Below are positions 1 to 14,167 of a stretch of 64,000 bases of DNA, piece by piece. The DNA comes from Tretioscincus oriximinensis (Eukaryota; Chordata; Lepidosauria; Squamata; Gymnophthalmidae), in NCBI GenBank assembly GCA_022410635.1, contig JAJVDF010000209.1, positions 455,678 to 519,677 on the forward strand, in the 5' to 3' direction. How positions within the stretch are numbered: the first letter of the stretch is position 1; the number at the start of each line of letters is the position of its first letter. The notes beneath the pieces were generated by a model. It was not told where the DNA came from. It did no database searches and worked only from the letters and a program-made list of their open reading frames with translations. A program made the position numbers and the translations under genes.

Positions 1-52
1 TGAGTATACTTCTTGATACTGAGTGTCATTTTCCTTCAAATACCTATCATTT

Positions 53-500
53 GGCTGCATCCCCATTGGGGATATTTAGTGAGTTGGCAGCAACATCATA
101 TAAAATTGGCCCCAGTTACTCACGGAAGTTCAGCCATTAACTCGCTAAAAGGGCCTTTGCCCCGTTTTTTCTGTTTGCTCATTTTTTCTGATTCACTAGC
201 ATATCTGAAAGAAAGCTTCAGTNGCACCTTCCTTGCAAGGCATGGGCCTTGCTATAAAATCTCATTGGCTCCCTACTCACAGAGAATGCTGGGAATTGTT
301 GTAGGGCAGCAATGACTTCTGGGGCTTATGATGTTATGAGAATACCAGGATATAACAAGGACAGAGAGGGGATTGTGAGGAAAATTGGAGGTAAATGGAA
401 ATGTCCTTGAGATTGTGTTCTCGCTTTTAAAAGAAATTGCCATTTTAAACTTGTAATGGCGAAGCAGACAAAGTGTCTTTTATTTATTTTTTAGAAAGCG
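53..500 (+). repeat. Interspersed repeat family A, copy 1
   Basis: This stretch matches the reverse complement of 38,545-39,020 nearly end to end. Shared blocks include 'tatttagtgagttggcagca', 'tttgctcattttt' and 'cacagagaatgctg'. The 'gagaatgctgggaattgt' block resembles the ends of many vertebrate hAT-type DNA elements, but I see no transposase, so the class is uncertain. A third, partial copy lies near 43,760-43,880. Confidence 0.7.
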
Positions 501-3464
501 TATCCCAGGATCACATCATGCTATACACGTGGAGTTCTTCCAGCTAGGGAATGCAACAACAGTTGCCCACTTCATCCAGCTTCTGCTTCATATTTCCAAC
601 GGTTGACTGATTATTTGGATATTGTGATTGGCCAGAATTATGTTTTTCTGGATGTTTTGAAGTCAAATCATGTGTATGAAGACTCATATTTGTCAGAATC
701 TTAATTCTGAGTCTTGGGGTGTATGGAGACATTTTTGTACGCTCTTGTTGTAGCATGAGACACGTTGTGTCATTATTCTTTTTGCTGTTAGTATTTTTAT
801 GCAGCTTCCATTGCATAATATCTAGTCTTAGTGCTATGACTGAACTGTCTGAATATTTAGTGCCAGAACTGCTGAGTTCTCCAGCTGCCTCGTGATTCTT
901 TGCCTGTTTTTCAGTGAGAACAGAAGCAAAAGAAGATCNAGCAAATACCTAATTCTGTAGAATTTACATAGAAAAAAGCAACCTCCCAATCCTGGGCTTT
1001 GCAACAAGATGAGCAAACAGTCAAAATAGGGATACAGATCAGCCAACCTCAAACTACAACTTGCAGAGATTTTCACAGCAAGGGTTGCATCCAGACAGGG
1101 TCAATAACTTGCTTACAAGTTGAATTTAAGTTGCATTTGCTTCATCAGGTCATTATATAAATTGTCAGAATTTTAGAGCTGGTTATCTGGATTATCAGTT
1201 AACTGGGAGGAGCAATTGTTGAACTGCTATATAGGATTATTGCAGAAAGGCTATGATGTNTGGATAGCTTTGGTGAGAAACTGTGAGGATGAAAAGCGGA
1301 TGAATCTAATATTGACAGCAAAGTGTTGAATAGCAATTGGTATTATAGGAACTACTGAACTTCCTCTTGACAACCAGCAGATAAAAGTGGCTGACAGGAG
1401 AGTCTGTTACATACACACAAAATCTCACATGTCAGGAGCTAACAGAAAGACAAAACTCAGAGAATATACTGTGATGGTATAAATAAGGTGAATTACAGTC
1501 AGAAAGCNAATAAGCCAGATTATAAGGGAAGTCTAGAATAAACATTGCTGTGTGAGTACAGCCAAAGACAGACAATTTCCTTGTATGTGTGTTCAGCTGG
1601 CAATGACAGGGTATGCCTTTTAAAGCATTGTGCAGAAACAGTGGTACAAAAGATACCTGCACCCCTTGGTGCATCATTCCACATTTAATAAAAATAAATT
1701 ATTTTGAAAAATAAACTTCCAGCAATGGGGAATAGTTACATCATATACAAAAACAGCAACAACTCCAAAGAGTATCTGGATGCCACAAGTGTTTGCTGCT
1801 TCAGTCAACAAAATATTCATGTTTTGCAGACTTTGTCTAAAGTTACTTTTTAAACAGAAAGGCAATGATATCTTTATTGGCTTTGTCTGAAAGCTTGTTA
1901 AAATTTGTCAAGGCATGAAAAAGAAGTATAAGTAAATTGTGTAAGGGCATTTCAATTACACAGGCGTAGCTAAAACAAGTGCAACATTTTGTTTCTGATT
2001 AGCTTCAGCAATTAGGCAATGGTGTGGTTGAAAAAAAGATACNACTTTCTAATAAATTGCTGTGACCTTTTATTTCTGACAGCAATGAATTGGCTGGAAT
2101 CTTTTCTCTCCTCTTCCAAGTGAACAGCAATATCAATTAGCCTATATGGGAATGAATTGGACTCAGATAGGGTCAACCGTTAACCTTTGAAACTGCAAGT
2201 CTGAGACTTTCTATTCTGTGTTTGTTAGATAGTTATGGAGAAGACTTGGTTGGGGACTGAAGAGAAAATCTGGATTGAATTCCAGCCACTGATTCCTTCA
2301 ACAGAAAAGTACACAGGAATAAGAATACTTTCCAGGGGTTTGCTAATATTAGTCAACCTTCCCTGCCTTAATCAGTTCCTTGTATGTGAAGGTTTTCCAG
2401 GTTTGGGGGGATGTCTTCTGGCTGACTAGCATGCGGACTTGCTGTCAATCTAAAATGTGAGACAGCAGAAGAGTCACAGTCAGCTACCTGACTGCAGATG
2501 GTCCTCTTCTTTTCCTTGAACAGCAAGGACTCAGTACTTCTTACCTGGACCTTCAGATACATCCATTAGATCAGTCTCAACAGACACGTCATACAAGACA
2601 TCTAGTATCTTGGAATCAATCTTTGGATATGATGTACTGGTGACACCTTCCAAGGTGTTACCTCAGAAATAGAGCTGTGGAAAAGCTGCCTCTGCCTAGC
2701 TTGGTCAAAGGCAGGTTTCTGACCATTCACTTCAGTTTCCACTAAAAGAAGTGACACCAGCAAGAGTTATAATTTGGGGGTTGATAGAGTACTGGAGAAA
2801 TATGTTTTTTTAATACTGCTGCTGTGATACCCATTACTATTTGGCAGAGGGGGATTGAGTGGGCAGGGCAGGAAACAGAGACAAAGTAAATACTCCAGAA
2901 CTTCTTGTCCTGCCCTTTTGGGGCCCTGGAGATGAATCAGCAGCAAAATAGTTGGGTATAGGAGGTCCTTCAGATGCTCCCAAACCACCTCTTTGCCATT
3001 ATGTATTTTCATTTGTAATATTAAATGAATTATATTTTGTTCTGATTCATTAAAAGTTCAATTATGTTATAAAAGAAGAAAGCACGTAACCAGTCTTTAT
3101 GCAGGAAACTGGCACCTGCTGGTAATTAGAGGAACTGCATGGGTCAGGTTGTCTAAGTTGCATCTACAAGATTGCCATTTGTAATGCTATGTATCCATAT
3201 AGCACTTTAAAATACGATGTTTTCATGGCTGATCATCAAGAACAAAGAAAACTCTCCTGTGAATTTACCTACTTTCCCCACGAAGCACTGCTGTAAATAT
3301 TACTGTCCCGTGTATCATTGATTCTGGCTCCCTGCCTTACCAAACTGACAATTTTAAAGGGAAAATGTTTCCTTTAGAAATCATCTGAGGTTTGGAGATT
3401 GCAAGTGAAGTTTTACTGAGCAGTGCTGCTTTTTCCTGTGTAAATTCAACAGAAAAAAGGAGTT
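501..3464. other. Unrecognised intergenic sequence
   Basis: I see no gene, RNA or repeat that I can name. Frames are short and lack splice or coding signatures. Confidence 0.5.
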
Positions 3465-3668
3465 GGTGGCTGTCCTAACGCCAAGATGGAACAACAGTCA
3501 GTGTTTCTGAAATACCATTTGCAGGTCATCAGGAACAGGGGAAGATTTTGCCTTCTTCTATTCAGAATGCTCAGGTACAATTGGTGGGCCTCTGTGTGAG
3601 ACAGATTGCTGGACTAGATGGGCCCCAGCCCAATTCAACAGGATTCCTCTTATTTCTTATGTTCTCCA
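3465..3668 (+). mobile_element. CR1 LINE 3' end, truncated
   Basis: The 3' untranslated end of a CR1 retrotransposon. It has the hallmark run 'gtgggcctctgtgtgagaca', then 'gctggactagatgggcc' and the terminal 'ttcttatgttct'. The same tail recurs at 27,245, 36,232, 46,590, 50,970 and 59,890. It is 5'-truncated, as is usual for CR1. Confidence 0.85.
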
Positions 3669-4199
3669 ATTTTGCTGTAACAAAGCAGTTACAAGACTGT
3701 TATGCAGGTCTTGGTCTTGGAAACCTTTACAGGCAATGTCTACATAGAGCATCATGTTGCTATGGCTAGAAATTGCACTGTAGAATCTGCATTAAACTAC
3801 GAACCAGAAAAAGTATAAAGACAGCCCGTTTTGGGTGGATTTGAACGAATACACGTAACAAATCACGCAGAATCATGCTACAATGGCTTGAAAAAGGCTA
3901 TGGACACATCTTAACATAAAAGTGTTACATAAAGGCCCCCTCCACAGCACATGTTAAAAACTGCAATGGCATTAAATTGCAAAATAACTTGCTTGTGAGC
4001 CCTGGCATATGCACTTTCATCCTTTTGTAAAGAAACCACTAGAAAAACTTTAAATCCACATAGAAATGATGAGCTGACTAACTAGGAAGTAAATATTGAG
4101 CATGCTCAGTATATTTTCTGACTGACTAACCAGGATGTAAATACTGTGTGAGATTCATTACAATCCATTGCAAAAACTCAGTTAAAAGGTTTGGCAGAA

Positions 4200-4340
4200 G
4201 AATCATGAGAGTTGGAAGGGAGTTCCAGGGTCATNAGGTCCAACTCCCTTGTTCAATGCAGGATTCATTAAATCATNCCAGACAGATGACTGCCCAGCCT
4301 CTGTTTGAAGACTTCTAGCGAAGGAGATGTTGTAATATCC
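4200..4340 (-). mobile_element. CR1-like fragment, reverse orientation
   Basis: Contains 'gagttggaagggagttccag', then 'ggtccaactccc', 'aatgcagga' and 'cagcctctgtttgaagactt'. This is the widespread amniote motif that I know as the reverse strand of CR1-type LINEs. The two N positions (4,235 and 4,277) fall inside it. Confidence 0.6.
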
Positions 4341-5040
4341 TTGTAAGAAAGCCAGGTAGGAAAATCTCATGTGCTTGCAGCCTGAGACATACCAAATAAG
4401 CAATCAAAATGAAGCCAGTGATGCCATGTAGTGCATCCATTTATCAGTTTGAGATACACTATGCTGTAGAGGAAAAAATATGGTTTTGCAAGTTTTTGGG
4501 ATAACATTAAAGGAACAAATGCACATATTATTATCTATGGGAGAAACCAAGTAATGCTGCACAAATTCATATGATATGTATGAGCGAAGTTGCATTTTAT
4601 TGACTGTGTGAGAAGAAAACTGTGTTATACAGATTCTGTAACAAAATAAATAGGAATTTCAGAAAAACACAGCTGCCCTTGAAAATTTCCATACTCTTAC
4701 CCATATTGCATGTCCAAACAAAATAGAAAGCTGCAAGATTGACACATGAGATGTTTTGTAAATATGAGACTAGAGAAGAATGTTTTGTGTTCTCCCCCTT
4801 TCCTGGTCTGAATGTGAAGGAAGGAAAGCTTGCTTAACAATGAAACAATGCCATTAGCAACACAATGAAAATTCTATATAGGACTCACATTTTTCTGTGT
4901 CTATAGTGATATCATATCTGGCAGTGCCTATAGTTACATAGGGATTCTTAGAAGCACATTTGGTATCTTTTGAGTGAAAGAAGTCTTCAATGAAACCCTT
5001 TTCTCAAAGGTTCTGCCTCTCATTCATTTTTAAGAGGCAC

Positions 5041-5312
5041 GAATGGTGCAGTTGTCAAGAGACAGTCTTTCAACTGATCCATTCTTGAAACCCTGTGGTG
5101 ATCATGGAGAGAGGTGAGCACCCTCTACTGGCATCAGCTTCAGCAAACTCAGCTGTTCAAAAGAAAATAGATTTGCAATTTACATCTTAAGTAGATTAAT
5201 GAGTAACACCACTAGTCTGGTGGGGAAGATAGAATAAATTAACCTTGCAAGCCATTCTGAGTGTGGTGAGGAGAGAAGGATATAAAAACCAGATTCTCCT
5301 CCTTCTGCTAAG
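5041..5312 (+). mobile_element. Sauria-type SINE, full length
   Basis: A tRNA-derived head (from 'gaatggtgcagttgtcaaga', with 'gtgagcaccctctactgg' after it) is followed by a linker and a tail ending 'gatataaaaaccagattctc'. The same head and tail pair recurs at 54,673-54,912 and, reversed, at 26,165-26,445. This head plus BovB-LINE-like tail is the layout of Sauria SINEs, which are restricted to squamates. Confidence 0.75.
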
Positions 5313-8300
5313 ATTGTTGAATAAGAAAAAGCTTCACCTAGTAGTCAACCTGGTTGGTATAACTTCTTACTTAGATACATTAAAACAGACTTTTCCCGAG
5401 GACAGTGCAGAAGAGGATAGTTCTGATTTTGAGATTAACTTCAATTATTCTATATTGTGTATTAGTCCTGAGGACATCAAAAGCATCTAACCAAAGATGT
5501 TTCTCATTTTCTTCCTTAGAAATCCAGACGTATGCAGAATACCATTGACTGAAGGTAGTGGGCAGGTGAACAGAGAGAAAGTGGTAGTAGCATGCAGGCG
5601 AGTCATAGTGGATGGTCAGAGGATATGGAGAAAAGCAGTGAGAGCTCATGTGGTGCGCATGGTCTTCCAAGACGAGTCGGCCTATGGTTCCTCTAACCAA
5701 TTAGCATCACCTATGATGCTCCAGAAAATATAGTAGTGCTTGAATTATAATTACTGCATCATCTTCAAAAGTGCAATTGTTTAACATCACACTGTGTCCC
5801 TTCATTATAACAGCAGTGTAACGATTTTAAGTACTTGCACAATGAAGTAAGCACCTCATCTTACAAAAAAGGACTAATGATTGTCACTTTCATTTGTCTT
5901 AGCCCTATCTGCCAAGGAAGTCAGATCAGTTCCAGTATAGTGTTACACAATGATTATAGCACTTGGCTGTAAAACTCATTGGACATGCCAGTGCCCTTCC
6001 ATTTGGCCAATTCCAAAGTACAGAGGAAGAGAAGATGTCAGGTATACATAGATGTTTTCTAGGGAGAATACAAGAAGATCCATCATATGAAGCAGGTCTA
6101 TGAAAATTCTTTATAAAGTATTAGCTGGAAGTGCTACTTGAAAGTTCAAATGGATATCTCATTATGGTGGAAGTGCTCCATTTATGGTAGAATCCCTGCA
6201 TAGAGCAGTTGAGCTGATTTTGCCATCCCATGTAATATGCATCCTATGGATGGCCTTGGTGCCAAGTGTCCTCAGTGCTTTTTCCTTTTCTCTGGGAGGG
6301 CACTGCAATGGGCTCATCAGCCTTTCAGCAAAGATCTCTGAGGGTGCATCTACATGCATGTTTTCCTCCTNCTAAAATAATTAGCACAGTATTGCTTCGC
6401 TGTTCACATGGCAGTGACATGAGGAAAGCCCATGATGACCATACTGATCACTACTATTTGGACATGGAGGGAGGGAGAAGGGAAAAGCAGGGCTACTTAT
6501 ACAGCCAGCCTCACATGTTCCCCTTTCTTCTCTCTTCCTTACTCCCTCCCTACTAGTAGGCAGATTGGATTGCATGGTGCCAGCAATCTGATCTGCCAGT
6601 GGGGCAGGGGAGAGGCAAGAAAGCATGCACGCGTGCATCCACTTCTTCTTCTCCTCATCCGCTTGCAAAAGGAACTACATAAGCAACCTTATTTGTCTAT
6701 GGGTGTGGGAGGAAGGAGACAAAACCACATTGATGTTTTCTACAAAGTGACAAGGAATTCACACTACAATATTGGTGCTCCCTATCATAATCACAGCTGT
6801 TTCCCTGCAATTATGTGCGACTTGATTTTATGTCAATATCATGTAAAACTGAACATGTAGTGATGTGTGCCTGTGTGGATCTTGGGCATGCAGATGTCAG
6901 GGTCTTAGAATCTTCAGAGGATACTTGACAGTGCCATGTCGATGCAGCCCAACTGGTGAAATATTGGTGAAGAAGAAAATGGCAGCGTTACTCAAATGAA
7001 TTCTAGAAAAATATACTATCTATATGCTGGAGAGAGGTGGGAAAAGAAGATATTTTGAGTGCAATTGACTATGACTGTGTGTGAGCATTTCTGAAAAGAA
7101 AAGCGCTTTTTTCTTGATTCAGATTTTATCTGGAATATTGTGTGTAGCTCATGGGACAATCTTGGTATAGTGATAAAATGAGTGAGAAAAGTAAATCCAT
7201 TGTCTTTAAAGGAACAGCAACAGATAGCAAGTGTAAACTGAATAAGCTTATCAGGGCTTGCACTCAGATTAAATTCCATCTTCCACTTAAGAAAATGTCT
7301 GTTTGACTAAAAATGCATGTTTAAAGTGTTGGCCAATCTGTGTCACTTCGTTGTGGTGAGGGGTCAAAAAACAGAGGTAAGATTACAATTATAATACTGA
7401 CTTGACAATGAAGCGTCTGTAGAATGAGAACCAAGGAGCTTCCTGCATTGTGGAAAGAAAGACAGATCTTAAACTGGAATGAAACAAGAGCACCAGAACT
7501 AAGCCTTGGTTTTCCCACCTTAGATGAGCACAGAGGCTGGATAAAGTTGCAACACTGGAGACAGTAACCTGCATGGAGCTGTGATTGTGCCAAGAATTCA
7601 TTCTTTAGCTTCCTAGAAGCGGCATTCAGCTTCATGCCAAGTTGTTTCCTGTTATCAGTTTACTCTGTGGAAGTGTTCTAATCTGTTATTTGATTTGATT
7701 TTCGGTCTTGTCAACTTTTTTTTAAGGTAGACCTCTAGAGTCTCTTTCTTTCAGATGCTTTTTCAGCAGTGCACATTCTGTCTGCATCGAACTGAGTATA
7801 GCCCAGGAAGCGGCCCAAAATGGCCACCTAGTCTGGAACACCAGAAGATCTTTCTAAAAAGTTCTACCAACACTATAGTGAGTGCTTAAGCAGAGACATG
7901 CAACACAGCACATGCCTCAATATTCCAACATATCAGAGAATCTGCCAGGAAAATAGTTAATGTTTCACTCAGGTTCAGCAGACAAGTGTTGGTTGTTTAC
8001 AAGTCAAGAGGGTTCAAGTCTAAATATTTACTGTTGGGGAACTAGGGGTTTATTGGCTGAGTTTTGGTGAATATTTTAGAAGAGACNAGGGCCAGATGAT
8101 TTGGCTAAAAGCTCTAAAGATCCAAAATCAGAGTGTGGTATTTCAGCCAGCTAGCTGGCCAGCTGCAGAGCTGCTTAATAAATCACTTTCTGAACACATC
8201 ATTGGAGGTGTGATTATTTGGGAGCTTCCAGAGCCCAAGGTTTTCTGGTGGGGCTTATTTAAAGCCCCTAGATAGAAGATCAAAGGCAGCAATGAAGACA

Positions 8301-8955
8301 GTGTGGAGACCTGATGTTATGGAACAGTGGTTTGGGGAGGACCACTGAGCTTTCATACTGTTGCACAGTAACCTCCCCATATATTAAAAGAAGACATGTG
8401 TGTAGTATATCTTTTTGCTCTGAGAAGCATATTTTCAGATGTTGTTCAGGCCATCTAAACGGTTTGGATGATTTTTTTTAAAAGGAGGTTAATAATACAC
8501 AATTATTATAAAAGAGAGACTGAGGCTTGATTTGCATTTACCTGATTTAATCTATTTTAATGGAAGTGGGTTAGGGTTTTTTTCTTCCCCAATACATTGC
8601 CTTTTCAACATTTACACACAAGCATAACCTGAGTTTCCCACCGTATCTCACCTGTACTTTCGGATGGAAAGATCAACAAAAATGGACAATCTCAAGATGG
8701 CAACAATATGTCATAGAACTATTTAAGTTTGATCTAGTAAACGAAAAATGATTATATTATAGCGGACATATTACACAATTGGTCATGCGCCAGTATTGGT
8801 TTAATGGGCGAGAACCTCTTTCAAATTGGAGTAACATCTGCAAAGAAATTCCCAATGATGCAGAAAATGTTATAATTTGTACATATATTATCATCATACA
8901 TATATACATTATTATCACTTGTCTCCTGGGGGGAGGGTGCAGAAATGGGTTAGTT
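5313..8955. other. Unrecognised intergenic sequence
   Basis: No gene or named repeat seen. The stretch 6,350-6,860 has overlapping open frames on both strands, a sign of a locally stop-poor, C/T-rich composition rather than of coding. Confidence 0.5.
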
Positions 8956-8960
8956 TGCTC

Positions 8961-9239
8961 TGTCTTAGGTCTTGTTTGCACAGGCACAATAATCAATTGA
9001 GGTCCTAAACAGATTATTATCAGCATGTACAACCAGTGCCTAAAACAAATCAAGGTACAGTAATCCACAACTATTAAAATAGATTAAACCTGATAAATAC
9101 CAAGTTGTTTAAAACAAATTGAGGTCCATTTTGCATAAACTTAGTAATGAGTTTTAGGGATCTGTTGTATCTTCGGCACAGGGATTGAAACAGATCCCTG
9201 GAATATATTACTGAGCCCTGTGCAAACAGGACTTAAACC
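8961..9239. mobile_element. Non-autonomous DNA element (MITE-like) with terminal inverted repeats
   Basis: The ends are inverted copies of about 23 bp: 8,961-8,984 carries 'gtcttgtttgcacagg' and 9,216-9,239 carries its complement 'ccctgtgcaaacagg'. Inside, 9,156-9,166 (agggatctgtt) pairs perfectly with 9,189-9,199. A related copy is at 45,117-45,215. There is no coding capacity, so it would have depended on a transposase encoded elsewhere. Confidence 0.6.
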
Positions 9240-11895
9240 TGATTCTTGCTACAAAATAATTTAGTCCTAACTGCGAGTATAGAAATTCCTTAAATAAAAT
9301 GGTTCTAGATGTTCAGTTTGAATCTTGTTTGAGTATGATGAAGTGTGGTGGGATACTGGGAACTAGTTTCATCTACAGAATGGTGTTTACCATATTCCAA
9401 AACATCCCACACTGTGCATCACAACAGCTGTATGAAAGAGGTCATTATTGCTCAGCCATCGCATCCATCTGACCCCCGGTTTTCCAAAATGAAATCTCAG
9501 CCTCTCCATTTGAACTCATGGAAACATTTTGGTTCTTATGGCACAGTTCTGACTAGTGTTGCTAAAGCTATTGGAATTATTAATAGGCTGTTATTGTATA
9601 CGGCAAGCCCTGGCATTTGTCATGAAATAAAAGCTGCATAGCTTTCCCTATAAGAACAATGTTGGAGCCAGGACCTGCCCGTGATGACAGCAGATGCCAG
9701 AGTGAAAGGAGACAGCAAGTATTTGCACATGTTAAGAAAGAAGTGCAGTAGGTTGTGCTTTTGCATAACCAAGAAGAGGCCGCTCGCTACTGTTTCACTC
9801 ACTTAGAATAAGCTTATGTAACATATCCAGCTGAAGTCCAACTGTATGGGCAGTTTAGAAGGCCAATGAACGCAGCCCCTTCTTGGACTCGCAACTGAAA
9901 TTCAGCTTCAGTGCAAACCCTCTCTGTCAAAGCTACTGAAAGCTATGGAGATAAAATATACTGACACTCATCATTCTGTGTGTGCACGTACACATGTTCT
10001 ATGAGTCTCAGTCCTGACTTTCCATCCTTTTTAATTTGCAATATGGCTGGGGTAACTTTCTAACTAAGTGGCAGTNTAGTTGAATGTTTTATATATAGTT
10101 TAAAATACGACTGTGCACTGCAATTTTACAATTTTCAGACATCACCTCTATTGGGTAAAATCCACAACAAAACAGTTCTATCATCCACATAAATTTTGTC
10201 TGTACTAAATAGGGTTAAGAAGACATTGGGTATAACTCTCATAGGACATCTACTTTTATTAGATGTGTTTAACAGATCTCTAAATATTTGTGTGCTACCC
10301 AAAGTGAATAGACCACTCTAACAGAAAGGATTTCAGCTGAGAAAATGTTTATTACAGCTCAGGATGGTATCTGATTCTGGTCTGCAGTGACTGGAACCTC
10401 CTGTCAGGCNTCTATTTATACACATCTCTAACCAATCACTGCAGCCAGTGTTTCCCTCCAAAACTCATGCAATTTTTTACAGTTTGTTGCAAATCCCAGT
10501 TTCCCTCCAAAACCCAGGGATTTGACCAACAGTTCCTCAGAGCACATGACTATATACAATACATCTATACATCTATATACATAATGATCAAAACACTTAT
10601 ATACAGCTAGCCCTATGTTAGGGTGCCCTGACAGTTTGATAACGATTCCTTACAGAAGCCTATGTAAACAGGGCCTAAGTTGGATACAAACCATTTTTAA
10701 ACCATCTTCAGTCCTGAAAAATGGACTGAAAACAAAACAAAAAAAATGAGGGCGGGGATGGGACATGACTTTCTTGTTTTCAGTCCAATTTTTCAAGAAG
10801 ATAGCTTAAAAGGATGTGTATGACTGAGTTATTAGGGGATGTTAACGCTTAAAACTGACTATAAACTATGAAAAATATATTGTTCTTACTGTTGTCTTTG
10901 GGGCTATATATTACAGCCCAAGATCCATGTTTATTCTTTTTCAGACCTGAAGAAGGTATGATCTGTATGCAAACAGAGGTCAAAAGAGGTTGTCCTCATC
11001 CTGCCTTCTGTAACTGCTTGTAGGCATGGTGGTGAACATACTTAAAATTGTTATGGTTTATATTCATCCCCATCTACATGCTAATCCCTCTTTCTTTAAT
11101 TTTTAATTTGAATTCTTTTGTTTTCATCTAAGGGAAAAGAAAGGAAATTTTCCATTTTGAACCCAGGTCATACACCACCAATTTGAATTTCACTAATCTG
11201 CTTTAAATTTACGTCAGATTCAATATGGAACAGGGAGGTCACACTTCTCTTGCCACTGCCCAACCCTTATCAGCTTTCTGCTTGGAGGCCAGAGTAGATC
11301 AAGGTGGATAAGATTTGGCGGGGGGAATCATTGGGGAGCAAGTTGGGACTGAGGGTGGGAGATTGAATTTACTTCACATAACTTAATTCCCCATTCATGC
11401 TTCCCCCCTTGCTCTTTTATACCTTCAACCCTGGTGACCCTTCTACTCCATATGGAGTGCATTGAGGTGGGGCATGTCAAGAGAAGCTAAAGTGATCACC
11501 AAAGGTGGAGGGGAGGGAGTCACCTGTGCTGGCCTGAAATGTGGGCAACAGCCCCCTTAGACCTCTTTTGGGAGCAAAATAAGGCAAAAAGGTGATACTG
11601 GCTTGCACCTGCTAAAAGTTCAGGTGAGGTTTTTCATTCCTGCTTCCATCACTGACAGGGCCATATTTTGGGTGTATGATACCTCAGGGCTGTAATTATT
11701 TTTTTTACTCCCCTTTAGATGGAAGTTTTCCAGTGGGAAATCTTGCGGTGGGAGCCTGAAAATCTTGGGCGAGACTTCTCTGCACATGCATTGTTCTTGT
11801 GAAAAANTTTTAATGTCACTTCNGGGGCAAAATTTAAATCCAGCTTCACTCCACATTAGGAGTGGAAGAAAAACAGATAGCATTTTTACTGTGCA
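9240..11895. other. Mostly unrecognised intergenic sequence
   Basis: No gene seen. Near 10,450-10,520 a short direct repeat ('tttccctccaaaac') occurs twice. Around 10,650 a 'tatgtaaacagggcctaa' motif resembles the end of the 8,961-9,239 element and may be a decayed relative. Confidence 0.45.
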
Positions 11896-12180
11896 AGTAC
11901 GAATGGCACAGTCGCTAAGGAGATGGTCTCTCATCTGGGAGACTGGGTTTTGAAGCCCTGTGTCGGACGTGGCGAGGGGTGCACACCCACCACACCCACC
12001 ACCACCACCACGATGACTACTCCTGGGGGAAGGTGCCCTTAGGAGCCGGCCCTGGTTGNTAGAGCCTCCTTGAGTTGCTGCTGATAATATTTTTTTTTAA
12101 GTTTTCTTTTTAATGGGGGAGGAGTGCTGCCCTCCTCCACAATTTTGCCACCCTGAGCAGCTGCCCCTGTTCCCTCCACT
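11896..12180 (+). mobile_element. Sauria-type SINE head joined to another repeat fragment
   Basis: The head 'cgaatggcacagtcgctaag', followed by 'ggagactgggttttgaagcc', is the tRNA-derived part seen at 5,041 and 54,673. The BovB-like tail is missing. A CAC/CCA simple repeat (about 11,985-12,012) comes next, then a segment with 'gccctggttg-tagag' that is also found at 41,075-41,100. Confidence 0.6.
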
Positions 12181-14167
12181 AAATATGGGTCTGAACTGAT
12201 CATACTTAGTGTGTAAAATGAAGGACACATCTGAACCTCAGTTACTGTGCTGCACAGGTATTGTTATTGTCATCAACAAGTATCACATCACCATCCCAGT
12301 ATTTATGACTGGTTTTAACAATTAGATCCTTCTCAAGGAATCTTAATCATAATAATTATCATTTATAGCACCCCTTCCATTAAAGTGCAGTCAAATATGG
12401 TAATAGCAAACAATACATGTATGGCAGGTGCAGTTAGAAGTGCTTTCTCTTTTGACTGTTGGTTCTTCATTGGTATCTACCAGGCTTAGGATAGATGGAG
12501 AATTCGTGCAATTCTTACTAAAATTTTGAACTTTGATGGCTTGTAGGAAACGTGTCTGAGGAAAGCAAGTTTTGTACATGTTTTCATGTATTAAGAGTTG
12601 ATTGAGAAGCCTGGATCAAAAATTCTATAAATAGCTTTGAACAAAAGCTAGAGGTTAAAAAGTTGTAAATGATCAACTTGCACTTTCAAGATTATCTAGA
12701 GGTTAAGTTCTTTAACATTCTCTGGCCGGGAGACAGAGACTAAATTGCTAGGGCTATAACAAGATTTTGCTGGAATATACTAGCATCAGGTGATTTTTCA
12801 AGAGGAAGACAGCCTTTAATTATTGTAAGGTAGGAAGTTAAAAGTTAACCAGAAAGCATCTGATGGTAACACTTAAAACCAGGCTCTTGTGCAGCAGCAA
12901 CAATATCAGAAAACACAACAGCGATATGTTTCAGTGAAACTTTGAGTGCTGAACTGCAAGAGGCACATGAGAAAAGTTCAAGTACAGTTTAGCCTTACTT
13001 CTGATTTCCTAGGGTAGGCATATAAGTCCCTTTCCACACAGTGTAGGTTATTCCAGTCCCTGAAATGTGCATTAACAGTAATCCACATCAAGGACTGTTG
13101 AAACCCAATACCCAGCACTGCTTTCACAAAAGCAGTTCTCAGGCTTCACAGTTTCTATGAGGATCCAGTGGTGTATTAACTCTGGTGCCATTTCAGTTGC
13201 TCAATTCTAGCTCTGGTAAACATCTTTCTCACTTGCAATGGAAGAAAGAAAATCAAATAATTTCTTAAATTCATCTGTTGCCTAAATTTATCTAGAAACT
13301 GGGTGGCTACAGCATAATAAAAAAATACATATTAGAACAATTGCCTCCATTGAGAAACAACTTCCTCAATCTATATGGTCTAAAGAACGCCTTGCATTAG
13401 ATGGAAATATTGAAGGCAGAACAGAAGGGATCAGAAGTAAATCAAAATTTGTTTCCTTAGTGCACACTGCCAGGGCAAACTTTGCAATTAGGCATGAGTC
13501 TAATGGTGCTGTGTCTGTTATCCTTGAAAATTACTCAGCCTTGTTTTAGCAATGTCTGTTTATGAGCTGATCATTTGTTCTTTTACATATGATTAGCACA
13601 AAAAGAACTGTTATTTCAGATTACACATGTGTTTTCATTTCTACTTCTTCATCTCTTAGATTCAGTTAGTCAATAAACTCTTGGGTACATGAACCCCATT
13701 CCTGGATCGTTCCTGGCTACAATTCCAACAGGGGACAACTTCTGACTCAGCCTAATTCCTGGTTCTTGCTACCATTGTACAGCAAGCCAGTTGTGACANG
13801 ATTAGTCCAGTTTTTCTTTTGGGATCTGATAGTAGGGGAGGGAGCATTTTTGAGGCCCCAGGAAAATGTCAGTATTGTCCTCTTGGGCGCCATTCCATTA
13901 GGGGAAAAATGGGCATGAAAGCTGTTTGGCACTGCATTGGGCGCATCCATTTCCCATATTCTCCAAATGGAAAATGGTTTCACAGTAGGCTGAACACACA
14001 GCCATATGTTGTCTGAAAGAAGTTCGCTCAGAAAACCATCACAAATGCAGATCAATGCAATTCACATTTGCCGTGCCAGTGCTCCAACTGGTGTCATCAA
14101 CCGTCAAATCGGTGGCCTATTTGGGGATTTTCTGGCTCTTAGTGAAGAAGCGGGGAGCCCCCTCCCC

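Noticed and set aside
6432..6860. A 142-codon open frame on the + strand
   Set aside because: Overlapped by a - strand frame of similar size; low-complexity C/T-rich and G/A-rich DNA explains both.
11985..12012. CAC/CCA run considered as a His-rich coding repeat
   Set aside because: It lies inside a SINE-derived stretch and is best read as a simple repeat.
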